The notes under the pieces: model-generated
Told to the model about the DNA's origin: nothing
Database searches by the model: none
The model's input: the letters and a program-made list of their open reading frames with translations, nothing else
In this document: piece by piece, positions 8,894 through 17,105 of the stretch
How the letters are laid out: each line of letters opens with the position of its first letter
Numbering within the stretch: the stretch's first letter is position 1
Assembly: GCA_025055595.1 (NCBI GenBank)
Contig: JANWWU010000001.1
Location: forward strand, 1 to 36,847
Source: Planctomycetota bacterium
GTDB taxonomy: Bacteria > Planctomycetota > UBA11346
Length of the DNA stretch: 36,847 nt
Direction: 5' to 3'
Position numbers and translations under genes: made by a program

Positions 8894-9328
8894 GGTGAGC
8901 TTCGACGACATCCAAGACGCGGTCGACGACGGCGCGACGGTGCCGAGCTACGACGAAAGCCGGCTCGCCAAGCTCGACATCAATCCGGCGCAGATCGAGG
9001 CGCTGTCCGAGCAGGTCGAGGAGCTGCTCGAGGGCGAGGAAGGCATCGCGAGGCGGAGCTGGCCTTCTACGACGCGCTCGCCGACAACGAAAGCGCGGTG
9101 CGCGAGCTGGGCGATGCGGTGCTCAAGCAAATCGCCTTGGAGCTGACCGAGAAGCTGCGCAAGAGCACCAGCGTCGACTGGCAGAAGCGCGAGAGCGTGC
9201 GGGCGCGGCTGCGCAACCTGGTGCGCATCACGCTGCGCCGCCACAAGTATCCGCCCGACAAGCAGGAAGACGCGATTCGCCTGGTGCTGGAGCAGGCCGA
9301 CCGCCTGTCCGACCACTGGGCGGCGTGA
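8874..9328 (+). pseudogene. Type I restriction subunit HsdR, C-terminal remnant with deletion and frameshift
   Basis: Two out-of-frame pieces of an HsdR C-terminus are present. The first (about 8880-9050) reads FDDIQDAVDDGATVPSYDES and RLAKLDIN, the conserved segment at the end of the HsdR helicase core. It then loses its frame after EELLEGEE. The second (about 9053-9328) reads ELAFYDALADNESAVRELGD and later RRHKYPPDKQEDAIRLVLEQ, the DUF3387-type C-terminal domain, and ends at a proper TGA (9326-9328). The sequence between the two pieces in a normal HsdR is missing, so there is a deletion plus a frame change near 9050. No nuclease or Walker motif remains, so no enzyme activity is possible. 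With the hsdM remnant on the left, it brackets the radC to res module. A short DUF3387-like protein could still be made from within the second piece, but there is no sign that it is. Confidence 0.82.
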
Positions 9329-9671
9329 ACCGGTCCCTGTCCTGCCCGGCGCGCCAGGGCGCGCAGGCCATAGGCAGGATCGGAAGCGTGCGCCCTGCTG
9401 CCGGCCCTGAGTGCGGCCATCGGCGGCAGCAGGTGCAGCGTCTCTGGCCTCGGGCCGGTGTCGCCTCAGCTGCCTGGCAACTCGGCGTCGACTGGCGCCG
9501 TACGAGGCGCCAGGGGCTGGCGCGGGGCGCTCTGCCCGCGCAGCGCGGCGTGCGCTCGACGGCAGGCGCCGCGCTGGGGCTGGCGCAGGACCGGAGCCGG
9601 CGGCTGCGACCGCGCGCGTGGGCGCTGCGCCGATGGACTCGACCGAGTTCTCGCCGGCTTAGGATCAAGGC
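9329..9671. other. Intergenic stretch without recognisable gene
   Basis: This 343-base stretch separates the defence island from the TPR gene. Short open frames exist on both strands, but they are arginine- and alanine-rich and resemble no family, as expected from GC-rich shadow reading. There is one compact inverted repeat, GGCGCGC paired with GCGCGCC at 9349-9364, with no following T-run. I see no tRNA, insertion-sequence end or direct repeat. A promoter for the downstream gene may lie here, but no clear -35/-10 pair stands out. Confidence 0.5.
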
Positions 9672-12600
9672 GTGCCAGACGAGCGAGCGGACTCTCCCGA
9701 GGAGCGTCTCCTGCAGGAAGCCGAGGAGCTGATGCGTCAGCGCCGCTATCGTGATGCGGCGCGGCGCTATCAGGATCTGTACCGGCGTCAGCCGACCGAC
9801 CTGTGGACTTCGCTGGGCCTGGCCAGCGCGCTCGAATGCGCTGGCGAAGTCGAGAGCGCCGAGCAGATCCTCGATGATGCGGTGCTGCATCACGGATCAT
9901 CGCCGTCGCTGCATCGCTTCCGTCACCTCTTCTTCGTGCGACGGGAGGATGTCGCGCGCGCGCATGCGAGCCAACTCGCCCTGCGCCAGCACGCGAGCGA
10001 CGCCGGCGAGGGCGACCAGCTCGTCGATCTGTATTTCAACCAGGGCCGCTACCGCGAAGCGCTCGCCGAGATCGAGCGCTTCCTCAGCGAGCATCCGCAT
10101 GCCGATGCCGAGATGCGCGCCGGCCTGCTGGCGAGAAGCGGGGCCTGTCTGCGGCAGATGGGCGAGCCCGAGCGCGCGCGCGATCAGCTGCTGATGGCGC
10201 TCGCGCTGCATCCGGAGTCGTCCTGGACCTACGCGGAGCTGGCGGAGACCGAGCGCACGCTCGGGATGGTCGAGGCGGCGCGCGAGCACTATCAGGAAGC
10301 GCTGCGCCTCGCTCCCGACGACGACTGGACGCGCGGCCATCTCGCGCAGCTCGAATACGAACTGGGGAACCAGCAGCGCGCCCACGAGCTGTACGAGGAG
10401 ATCCTCGCTCGCGCTCCCGAGCTGCCGTGGGCTCTCGTCGAGTACGCGCAGACCCTGCTGCCCGCCGAGCGCGCGCGCGCCGCCGAGCTGTGCCGCCGCG
10501 CGCTGGCCATCGATCCCGATTATCCCTGGGCGCACACGCTGCTCGCCAGCATCGCGCGGCAGGAGGAGCGCATCGACGAAGCGCTCGCCGCCTATCAGCG
10601 CGCGCTGAGCGCAGCGCCGAGCGCCAACTGGATCCTGCACGAAGCGAGCGAAACCGCGCGCCACGCCGGCCGCTGGGAGCTCGCCGAGCGCCTGCTCGAG
10701 CGCGCGCTCGCCAACGATCCGTACGACGCGACGACCCACGGGCACTTCGCCGATCTGCGGCGCGCGCAGGGCCGCCTGGAGGAAGCGCTCTTCCACCTCG
10801 AGCGCGCGGTGTCGCTCGATGATCACTATACCTGGGCCTGGCGCGAGCTCGCCGAAGTCCGCGCCCTGCTCGGCAAACATCACGAAGCCGAGGCCGCCTG
10901 CAAGCGCGCCCGGGATCTGGCGCCGGATGACGCCGCCAGCGACGGCCTGGTCGCCTTCCTGCTCAAGCAGCGCGGCGAACGCGAGCGCATGCTGCCGTGG
11001 CTGGAGCGCGCCATCGAGCGCCAACCCGACTACTTCTGGGCCTGGCGCGAGTTGATCGAACTCCATGTCGCCGCGCAGCGGCTGGCTGAGGCCGAGGCCG
11101 AGGCGCAGCGCGCGCTGGAGCAGTTCCCCGAGCATCCCCTGCTGCTCGGACTGCTTGCCGAGATCCTGCGCCGCAGCGAACGCTGGGATGCGGCGGAAGC
11201 GGCGATCCAGCGCGCGCTCGCGGTCGCCGGCGACGTTCCGCAGCTGTGGGCGCTGGCCGCAGACATCGCGCTGCGGCGCGGCGAGCCGCAGGAGGCCGTG
11301 CAGCGCGCCGGACGCGCCGCCGAGCTCGGCAACAGCGCGGAGTACACGGTGCTGCAGGCGCAGATCCTCGCCGCGACCGGGGCGGTGGCGGAAGCGCGCG
11401 CCCGGCTCGCGCCGCTGCTCGAGAAGCCCGAGGCCTCGGCGATCGCCTGGGAGCTGGCGGGACTGCTCGCGGAGCAGCTGGAGGATCCGGCGACCGCGCT
11501 CGTCGCTTACGAGCGCTCGCTGGCCCTCGACGATCAGCCGCGGGTGCGCATTCGGCGCGCGCGGCTCGCCGTGCAGCAGGGAGACCGCGCGGCGGCCCTC
11601 GCCCTGCTGCCGCTGCTCGATCAGCCCGATGCCGACCTGCCGTGGGGCGAGCTGGCGATCACGCTGGCGCAGGCCGGGCAGGCGCTCGCGGCGCGGCGCG
11701 CGGCGCTGCGCCACGCCGCGCAGCTGCCGCCCGCCCCCGCCTGCCTGCACCTGGCGGAAGTCGCGTGGCACCTCGACGATCTGCCGCAGGCGGCGCGCCT
11801 GATCCGCGATGCCGCGCTGCTCGATCCCGACAACGCGATGACCCGCCAGCTGGCCGCCCTCGTCGCCGAGGCCGCCGGCGATCTCGCCGAGGCCGCTGAA
11901 CACCTCGCCGCCGCGCAGCGCCTGCGGCCCGACGATCTGGCGCTGGTCCGGCAGAACGCCCTGCTGGCCGAGCGGCGCGGCGACCAGGAGGCCGCCGCCG
12001 CCCTGTGGCGCGAGGTCGCTGCCCGATCCGCCTCCGACGCGGGCGAAGCCTGGGAGGCGGCGGCGGCGCTGTGGCGCCTCGGACGCCACGAGGAAGCAGC
12101 CGCGCTGACCGACAAGGTGCTCGCCGGACCGCCGACGGCCGAGCGCTGCCGGCTGTGGTACGAGCGCGGGCTCGCCATCGCCCGCCGCGACGGTCCGGCC
12201 GCCGGCCTCGCGGCCCTGGAGAGCCGCCCCGAGCTGCTGCGCAGCGCCGGCCACGCGCTGGCGGTGCAGCTGGCCCTGAATGCCGATGATCTGCCGGCGG
12301 CGCGCCGCCATGTCGCGGAGCTGGCGCGCGCCCCCGAGCCGGACGCCACGCTGCAGCAGCTGCTCGAGGCCCGGGTGCGGCTGGCGAGCGGAGCGGTCGC
12401 CGAGGCGGTGGAGATCGCGCGCGCCCTGATCGCGCGCAGCCCCGCAGACAGCCCGCAGGGCCACGATGCGACGATGGTGCTCGCCGAGGGGCTGGTCGTC
12501 CTCGGCCAGCTCCCGGAAGCGTTGGCCGCGCTGCAGCGCCGGCCGACGCCGTGGCCGGCCGGCTGGGCGGCGCTGTGCGCCGTGATCGCGCTCGCCGTGC

Positions 12601-12971
12601 ACGGGCCGGCAGCCGCCGCCCTCGCTCTGACGCGCTGCCCGGATCCCCTGACCCACCCCCTGGCGCGCCTGCTCGCCGCCGCCCTGCCGGGAACGCTGTC
12701 CGGTCCGGAGCCCAGCGAGCGCGAGGTGCCGGCGCTGCCCGCGGCGCTCGCCGGCCCGCTCGCGCGCGCCCTGCTGCACGCCAGGCAAGCGGCGCTCGCC
12801 GAGGCCGTGTGCCGGCGCGCGGCGGCGGTCGCTCCCGCGCCGCTGGCCCGCGAGCTGCGGCGCCTCGCGCGCCGCTGCCTGCGCCGCCGCGCCGGCTGGT
12901 GGGCGGCCTGGCGCGATGCCTGGCAGGCGCGCGACTGGCGCGAGATCTGCACCGGCGCGCTGCGGCCATGA
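9672..12971 (+). CDS. Large tetratricopeptide repeat (TPR) protein, 1099 residues
   Basis: Almost the whole protein is TPR-type helical hairpins. A tryptophan at the start of the repeats recurs with near-perfect 34-residue spacing: residues 185, 219, 253, 286, 320, 388 and 456, with the intervening repeats at about 354 and 422 keeping the length. Units read like PWAHTLLASIARQEERIDEA. From about residue 480 onward the repeats continue but are more alanine/leucine-rich and less regular. There is no signal peptide or membrane segment, so it is probably a cytoplasmic scaffold. The C-terminus is arginine- and tryptophan-rich (RRRAGWWAAWRDAW). The start is a GTG at 9672 preceded by AAGG; the ATG at 9732 is an alternative but would cut into the first repeat. 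Partners are unknown, and the DUF151 nuclease gene 46 nt downstream may share its transcript. Confidence 0.88.
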   Translation: MPDERADSPEERLLQEAEELMRQRRYRDAARRYQDLYRRQPTDLWTSLGLASALECAGEVESAEQILDDAVLHHGSSPSLHRFRHLFFVRREDVARAHASQLALRQHASDAGEGDQLVDLYFNQGRYREALAEIERFLSEHPHADAEMRAGLLARSGACLRQMGEPERARDQLLMALALHPESSWTYAELAETERTLGMVEAAREHYQEALRLAPDDDWTRGHLAQLEYELGNQQRAHELYEEILARAPELPWALVEYAQTLLPAERARAAELCRRALAIDPDYPWAHTLLASIARQEERIDEALAAYQRALSAAPSANWILHEASETARHAGRWELAERLLERALANDPYDATTHGHFADLRRAQGRLEEALFHLERAVSLDDHYTWAWRELAEVRALLGKHHEAEAACKRARDLAPDDAASDGLVAFLLKQRGERERMLPWLERAIERQPDYFWAWRELIELHVAAQRLAEAEAEAQRALEQFPEHPLLLGLLAEILRRSERWDAAEAAIQRALAVAGDVPQLWALAADIALRRGEPQEAVQRAGRAAELGNSAEYTVLQAQILAATGAVAEARARLAPLLEKPEASAIAWELAGLLAEQLEDPATALVAYERSLALDDQPRVRIRRARLAVQQGDRAAALALLPLLDQPDADLPWGELAITLAQAGQALAARRAALRHAAQLPPAPACLHLAEVAWHLDDLPQAARLIRDAALLDPDNAMTRQLAALVAEAAGDLAEAAEHLAAAQRLRPDDLALVRQNALLAERRGDQEAAAALWREVAARSASDAGEAWEAAAALWRLGRHEEAAALTDKVLAGPPTAERCRLWYERGLAIARRDGPAAGLAALESRPELLRSAGHALAVQLALNADDLPAARRHVAELARAPEPDATLQQLLEARVRLASGAVAEAVEIARALIARSPADSPQGHDATMVLAEGLVVLGQLPEALAALQRRPTPWPAGWAALCAVIALAVHGPAAAALALTRCPDPLTHPLARLLAAALPGTLSGPEPSEREVPALPAALAGPLARALLHARQAALAEAVCRRAAAVAPAPLARELRRLARRCLRRRAGWWAAWRDAWQARDWREICTGALRP

Positions 12972-13017
12972 ACGGTCTCGCCTTCCCGCAACGGCCGGCG
13001 CGGTATGAAGCGCAGGC

Positions 13018-13425
13018 ATGCCATTCGTGCCCTGCCGCCTCGCGAACATCGTCATCGATGAGGTCGTCGATCGCCACCTCGTGGTCCTCGAGGAGCTGGC
13101 GGCAGCGCGACGCAAGCTCGTCATCGTCATCGGCCTGAACGAGGCGCTGGCGATCGATCGGGCGGTGAAGGGCGAGACCTTCGCCCGCCCGCTGACCCAC
13201 GATCTGACGATCGCGATCCTCGCCGCCACCCGCCATCAGCTGCGGGAAGTGCGCATCGTCGAGCTGCGCGAGCAGACCTTCTTCGCCGAGCTCGTCCTCG
13301 TCGCCGGCGATGGCGCGACGCGTCACATCGATGCCCGCCCCAGCGATGCCCTGGCGCTGCTCGTCCGCCAGCCCGGAGCCCAGCTCTCGGTCAACGAGGT
13401 CGTGCTCGCCGAAGCCGCGTCATGA
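13018..13425 (+). CDS. DUF151 / bifunctional nuclease-family protein
   Basis: This 135-residue protein matches the BFN (DUF151) fold over its whole length. It has LVIVIGLNEALAID near the N-terminus, RPLTHDLTIAIL in the middle, and the family signature DARPSDALALLVR near the C-terminus. Members have been reported to show RNase and DNase activity in plants and occur widely in bacteria, where their function is poorly defined. The strong conservation of the PLTHDL and DARPSDA blocks makes the family call safe. The stop codon overlaps the ATG of the next gene (ATGA, 13422-13425), so the nuclease and the SDR protein are probably co-translated. The ATG at 13018 gives the normal family length, with only a weak purine-rich stretch before it. 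Confidence 0.9.
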   Translation: MPFVPCRLANIVIDEVVDRHLVVLEELAAARRKLVIVIGLNEALAIDRAVKGETFARPLTHDLTIAILAATRHQLREVRIVELREQTFFAELVLVAGDGATRHIDARPSDALALLVRQPGAQLSVNEVVLAEAAS

Positions 13426-14204
13426 CGGTCGTCATTCTCGGCTGCGGCGCCGTCGGTACGCTGGCCGCCGAGCGCCTGCTCGCCGCCGGCCAGGCCGTGC
13501 TCGGCGTCCGCCGCTCGCCGCCGGCGGCGCCGCGCGTGCCGCTGATCGCCGGCGACGCCGCGGACCCCGCGCTCTGGCAGCGGCTGCCTGCGCCGAGCGC
13601 CGTGCTGCTGACCGCGACGCCCGGCCATCGCCGCGGCCGCGATCACCGCCTCGCCGAGGCGGCGCGCCTCGTGCCGCCCGGCGTGCGCCTGGTCTACAGC
13701 GGCACGACCGCAGTGTACGGCGACGCTGCGGGCGCCGCTGTCGACGAGGACGGACCCCTCGCCGCGGAAGCCGGCCCCCTGCTGGCGATCGAAGCGGCGG
13801 TGCTGGCGCACGGCGACGCGCTGGTCCTGCGCTGCCCGGCCCTGGTCGGGCCGCAGCGCCGGCAGCTCGACGAGCGGCTGCGCGCCGCTGCCAACGCTGG
13901 CGTTCCCCTGACGGTCGCCGGCGACCCGGATCGGCCGTTCTCCTTCCTCCATGAAGCCGACCTCGCCGAGCTCCTCGTCTCGGCGATCATCGGCCCGCTG
14001 CGCGCGCTGCGCGGCGTCTACAATGCGGCGCACCCGCGGCCGATCACCCTGCGCGAGCACTACCGCGCCGCGGCACAGCGCGCCGGCGTCGAGCTCGCGA
14101 TCGTCGGCGACGGCACGGCCCGCCCGCGGCGCGCGATCGCCGTCGAGCGCCTGCTCGCCGCCCTGCCGCCGACCTGGCGCTGGCGCGGGCCCGCCGATCC
14201 CTGA
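13422..14204 (+). CDS. YeeZ-like extended SDR family protein (NAD(P)-binding)
   Basis: The 260-residue protein begins with a Rossmann nucleotide-binding motif (GCGAVGTLAAE) and has the SDR segment YSGTTAVYGDAAG near residue 90. In true epimerases a catalytic Tyr-x3-Lys follows; here the corresponding stretch is PLLAIEAAVL, with neither Tyr nor Lys. The same loss and overall plan (VYGD, then E-rich helix, then LRCPALVGP) occur in the E. coli YeeZ type, so this is more likely a YeeZ-like protein of unknown function than a sugar epimerase. Its start overlaps the DUF151 stop by 4 nt. The substrate cannot be predicted. Confidence 0.78.
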   Translation: MTVVILGCGAVGTLAAERLLAAGQAVLGVRRSPPAAPRVPLIAGDAADPALWQRLPAPSAVLLTATPGHRRGRDHRLAEAARLVPPGVRLVYSGTTAVYGDAAGAAVDEDGPLAAEAGPLLAIEAAVLAHGDALVLRCPALVGPQRRQLDERLRAAANAGVPLTVAGDPDRPFSFLHEADLAELLVSAIIGPLRALRGVYNAAHPRPITLREHYRAAAQRAGVELAIVGDGTARPRRAIAVERLLAALPPTWRWRGPADP

Positions 14205-14250
14205 GTCCGAACCGCGGTTGCCCCCGCCGCGCCCCCCGGATGCTGCCGGC

Positions 14251-15141
14251 ATGCGTCTCGTCCTCGTGGTCCTCGTCGCCCTCCTCGCGATCGGCTGCGT
14301 GCCGCGCGACCGCAACACCTGGCATCCGGCGCCGCCGGGCGGCGTCTCGCCGGCGCGCCAGCCGCGGCCCGACGAACCGGCGCCGCGGCGTTTCGCCGCG
14401 GTGCTCGCGCCGCTGGCGATCGGACCGCTGGCCGCCGTCTGGCGCGATGCCGATATCGAACTCGCCTACGAGCTGGCGGCGCGGATCGATGCCCGCGGCG
14501 AGAAGGCGCAGGCCGATGGCCTGGCCGCGCCGCAGCTGCCGGCCGCCGACCAGCCGGCCTGGCGCTCCTGGCCGGTGCCGGGCACCCAGGGCGCCGACTT
14601 CCTCCTGCTGCTGTCCGTCGTCAGCCTGGAGCGCCAGCGCAGTCCCGCCGGCGGCGGCGCGCAGTTCATCATCAACAGCGAGGTCGAGCTGCGCGCCTTC
14701 GACCCCTATGGCAACCTGGTGTTCGCGCGGCGCGGGGTCGATGCCTGGCGCGGCGCGCCCTCGCCGAAGTTCAGCGGCCCGGTCGTCGCCCCAGAGAGCG
14801 AGGCCGTGCGCGCCGCCTGCCAGCAGGCGATCGACGCCTTCCTGAAGTTCCTCGAGCAGCGCAACGAAGTCGCCAGCGGCGGGCCGAGCGGCGGCGCGAG
14901 CGGCGGAGCGAGCGGCGGAGCGGCGGCGACCCGCCTGGTCCGCGTGGAGATCGACAGCGAGCCGGCGGGCGCCGATGTGCTGATCGACGGCGTGCTGCGC
15001 GGCACCACCCCCTGCACGGTGCAGCTGCCGCTGCTGCAGCGCGTGCAGCTGCGCCTGGAGCGCAGCGGACACCGCTCCTGGGAGCGCACGCTGCTGCCCG
15101 ACGAGGGCCTGCGCCTGAAGCCGCTGCTCGAACGCAAGTAG
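14251..15141 (+). CDS. Putative lipoprotein with C-terminal PEGA domain
   Basis: The 296-residue product starts with a short basic-hydrophobic signal (MRLVLVVLVALLAIGC). The cysteine at residue 16 is the probable lipidation site; the -3 residue is Ala rather than the more common Leu, so the lipobox is slightly atypical. The middle domain (about 45-205) is not one I recognise. It is followed by a low-complexity Ser-Gly-Gly linker encoded by four 12-bp units (14875-14922). The last 65 residues fit a PEGA domain: VRVEIDSEPAGADVLIDG, then RGTTPCTVQLP. PEGA domains are found on surface and envelope proteins. The ATG at 14251 is chosen because only it places the signal peptide at the N-terminus. 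The BshA gene starts 1 nt after its stop. Confidence 0.8.
   Translation: MRLVLVVLVALLAIGCVPRDRNTWHPAPPGGVSPARQPRPDEPAPRRFAAVLAPLAIGPLAAVWRDADIELAYELAARIDARGEKAQADGLAAPQLPAADQPAWRSWPVPGTQGADFLLLLSVVSLERQRSPAGGGAQFIINSEVELRAFDPYGNLVFARRGVDAWRGAPSPKFSGPVVAPESEAVRAACQQAIDAFLKFLEQRNEVASGGPSGGASGGASGGAAATRLVRVEIDSEPAGADVLIDGVLRGTTPCTVQLPLLQRVQLRLERSGHRSWERTLLPDEGLRLKPLLERK
14875..14922 (+). repeat. Tandem 12-bp repeat encoding a Ser-Gly-Gly linker
   Basis: Four imperfect copies of the unit AGCGGCGGAGCG lie in frame and encode SGGP, SGGA, SGGA and SGGA. They form the flexible linker ahead of the PEGA domain. As a unit in whole codons, copy number can vary without breaking the frame. Confidence 0.8.
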
Positions 15142-15142
15142 G

Positions 15143-16285
15143 ATGCGTCTCGTCATCGTCTGCTATCCGACCTACGGCGGCTCGGGGGCCGTCGCCGCCG
15201 ACCTCGCGCAGCGGCTCGCCGATCGCGGCCACGAGGTCCATGTCATCAGCTACGAGGTGCCCTTCCGCCTCGAGGTCTTCCATCCCAACCTGCTGTTTCA
15301 CGCCGTCACCATCGGCGACTACCCGCTGTTCCGCCACCCGCCCTACACGCTGCACCTGACCAACAAGATCATCGAGGTCTGCGAGGAGTTCGGCTGCGAC
15401 ATCGTCCACAGCCACTACGCGATCCCGCACGCCGTCTCGGCCTTGCTCGCGCGCCAGGTCCTCGCCGAGCGCGGGCGCCGGCTGCGCCTCGTCACCACCC
15501 TGCACGGCACCGACATCACGCTGGTCGGGCGCGAGCCGGGATACCATCGCCTGACCAGCTATGCGATCGCGCAGCAGGATGCGATCACCGCGCCCAGCCG
15601 CTGGCTGGCCGAGGCGACGGTGCGCGATTTCGCGATCGCCAGCGAGCGCATCGCCGTGATCCCGAACGCCGTCGACCTCGAGCGCTTCCGGCCGCTGCCC
15701 GAGGCCCCGGCCAGGCGCTGGCTGGCGCCGCGCGGCGAGGCGGTGCTCGTCCATGTCAGCAACTTCCGCCCCGTCAAGCGCGTCGAGCAGGTGGTGGAGG
15801 CCTTCGCGGTGCTGCGGCGCCGCCTGCCGGCGGTGCTCGCCCTGGTCGGCGACGGTCCCGAGCTGCCGAAGGCCGAGCAGCTGGCGCGCGAGCTCGGCGT
15901 GCGCGACGATGTGCGGATCCTCGGTCAGCAGCGGCCGGAGGCGATCCTGCAGGCGAGCGACCTCTTCCTCTTGCCATCGATCGCGGAGAGCTTCGGCCTG
16001 GCGGCGCTCGAGGCCCTCGCCTGCGGGGTGCCGGTCATCGGCTATGCCGCCGGCGGCCTGCCCGAGGTCGTCGAGGACGGGGTCAGCGGCATCCTCTGCC
16101 CGGTCGGCGAACCGGTGTGCCTCGGCACCCTCGCCGCGAACTTGCTCAACGATCGCCCGCGCTATCAGCAGATGCGCGCCGCCGCCCGCGCGCGCGCCGA
16201 GCGCTTCGCGCCGGGGCCGATCGTCGACCGCTACGAACGACTGCTGATGCAACTTGGAGGCACCGATGAGCAACGCGCTCGCTGA
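15143..16285 (+). CDS. bshA: N-acetyl-alpha-D-glucosaminyl L-malate synthase (bacillithiol biosynthesis)
   Basis: This 380-residue GT4-family glycosyltransferase carries the BshA signature at its start ([16 protein letters not shown], then [12 protein letters not shown]). It also has the [13 protein letters not shown] motif and the nucleotide-sugar-binding region [20 protein letters not shown] near residue 275. BshA joins GlcNAc from UDP-GlcNAc to L-malate, the first step of bacillithiol synthesis, in the cytoplasm. These N-terminal blocks separate it well from generic GT4 enzymes. No bshB or bshC is present in the window, so the rest of the pathway would have to be elsewhere. The gene starts 1 nt after the lipoprotein stop, and its 3' end overlaps the start of the nucleoside phosphorylase by 20 nt. 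Confidence 0.9.
   Translation: MRLVIVCYPTYGGSGAVAADLAQRLADRGHEVHVISYEVPFRLEVFHPNLLFHAVTIGDYPLFRHPPYTLHLTNKIIEVCEEFGCDIVHSHYAIPHAVSALLARQVLAERGRRLRLVTTLHGTDITLVGREPGYHRLTSYAIAQQDAITAPSRWLAEATVRDFAIASERIAVIPNAVDLERFRPLPEAPARRWLAPRGEAVLVHVSNFRPVKRVEQVVEAFAVLRRRLPAVLALVGDGPELPKAEQLARELGVRDDVRILGQQRPEAILQASDLFLLPSIAESFGLAALEALACGVPVIGYAAGGLPEVVEDGVSGILCPVGEPVCLGTLAANLLNDRPRYQQMRAAARARAERFAPGPIVDRYERLLMQLGGTDEQRAR
16256..16260 (+). promoter_or_regulatory. Ribosome binding site of the nucleoside phosphorylase gene
   Basis: GGAGG lies 5 nt before the ATG at 16266, inside the 3' end of bshA. It selects that ATG over the TTG at 16254 in the same frame. Confidence 0.75.
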
Positions 16286-17105
16286 ACGACTGGCGATGAT
16301 GGCCGAGGCCGTGCGCGCGCGGGCCGCGCTGCGCCCGCGCGTCGCCATCCTGCTCGGCACCGGGATGGGCGCGCTGAGCGAACGGATCGCCGCCAGCGCC
16401 CGCATCCCCTACGCCGAGATCCCCGGCATGCCGCGGCCGACCGCCGAGAGCCACGCCGGGGACCTCGTGCTCGGCGAGCTCGCCGGCGTGCCGGTGGCGG
16501 CCTTCAGCGGCCGCCTGCACGCTTACGAGGGCCATGCGCCGGCCGACATCGTCATGCCGGTGCGCCTGGCGCGCGCGCTCGGTGCCGAGATCCTGATCAT
16601 GGGCAGCGCCGTCGGCGGCCTCAATCCGCTCTACGCCGTCGGCGACCTCTGCGTGCTCGAAGACCACATCAACCTGATGGGCATCAATCCGCTGGCCGGC
16701 CCCAACGACGAGCGCGTCGGGCCGCGCTGGCCGGACATGTACGATGCTTACGACGCGCGCCTGCGCGCGCTCGCGCTGCAGGTGGCGCGGCAGCAGCAGC
16801 GCGTGCTGCACCGCGCGGTCTATGTCGGCGTGCTCGGCCCCAACCTCGAGACGCGCGCCGAGTACCGTTTCCTGCGCGCCTGCGGCGCCGATGTCGTCGG
16901 CATGAGCACGGTGCCGGAGACCATCGCCGCCGTGCACTGCGGCCTGCGCGTGCTCGCCTTCGCGATCGTCACCGACCGCTGCCTGCCCGACTGCCTGGAG
17001 CCGGTCGACGCCGCGCGGATCATCGCCGCGGCGCGCGCCGCCGAGCCGGAGCTGGCGGCGCTGGTGTGCGGCGTGTTGGCCGCTTTGCCGCCGGCCGCTG
17101 CCTAG
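16266..17105 (+). CDS. Purine nucleoside phosphorylase (PNP/MTAP family) with Asn-to-Asp change in the base site
   Basis: The 279-residue protein has the trimeric PNP plan: phosphate loop GTGMGAL near residue 35, RLHAYEGH, a GGLN segment, GPNLETRAEYR and ADVVGMSTVPE. Family members cleave purine ribonucleosides with phosphate to give free base and ribose 1-phosphate. Glu195 corresponds to human Glu201. Forty-two residues on, exactly as in human PNP, where human Asn243 sits, this protein has Asp237 (IVTDRC). Asp at this position is linked with acceptance of 6-amino purines such as adenosine, so the substrate range may include adenosine. That is an inference from known mutants and from MTAP enzymes. 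The stop overlaps the stop of the convergent ffh gene (17102-17105). Confidence 0.88.
   Translation: MSNALAERLAMMAEAVRARAALRPRVAILLGTGMGALSERIAASARIPYAEIPGMPRPTAESHAGDLVLGELAGVPVAAFSGRLHAYEGHAPADIVMPVRLARALGAEILIMGSAVGGLNPLYAVGDLCVLEDHINLMGINPLAGPNDERVGPRWPDMYDAYDARLRALALQVARQQQRVLHRAVYVGVLGPNLETRAEYRFLRACGADVVGMSTVPETIAAVHCGLRVLAFAIVTDRCLPDCLEPVDAARIIAAARAAEPELAALVCGVLAALPPAAA

Noticed and set aside
1-9328. Insertion sequence or prophage as the carrier of the defence module
   Set aside because: I found no transposase, integrase, terminal inverted repeat or tRNA attachment site at either border.
9349-9364. GC-rich inverted repeat as a terminator after the hsdR remnant
   Set aside because: Only a 2- to 4-nt loop and no T-run follow, so it does not meet the criteria for an intrinsic terminator.
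9897-13229. Open frame of 1110 codons on the minus strand
   Set aside because: It lies opposite the TPR gene. Its product is arginine- and glycine-rich without motifs, while the plus strand shows a clean 34-residue TPR period.
14875-14922. Short tandem repeat as a CRISPR or mobile-element trace
   Set aside because: The 12-bp units are directly adjacent with no spacers and stay in the lipoprotein reading frame, so they are a coding linker.
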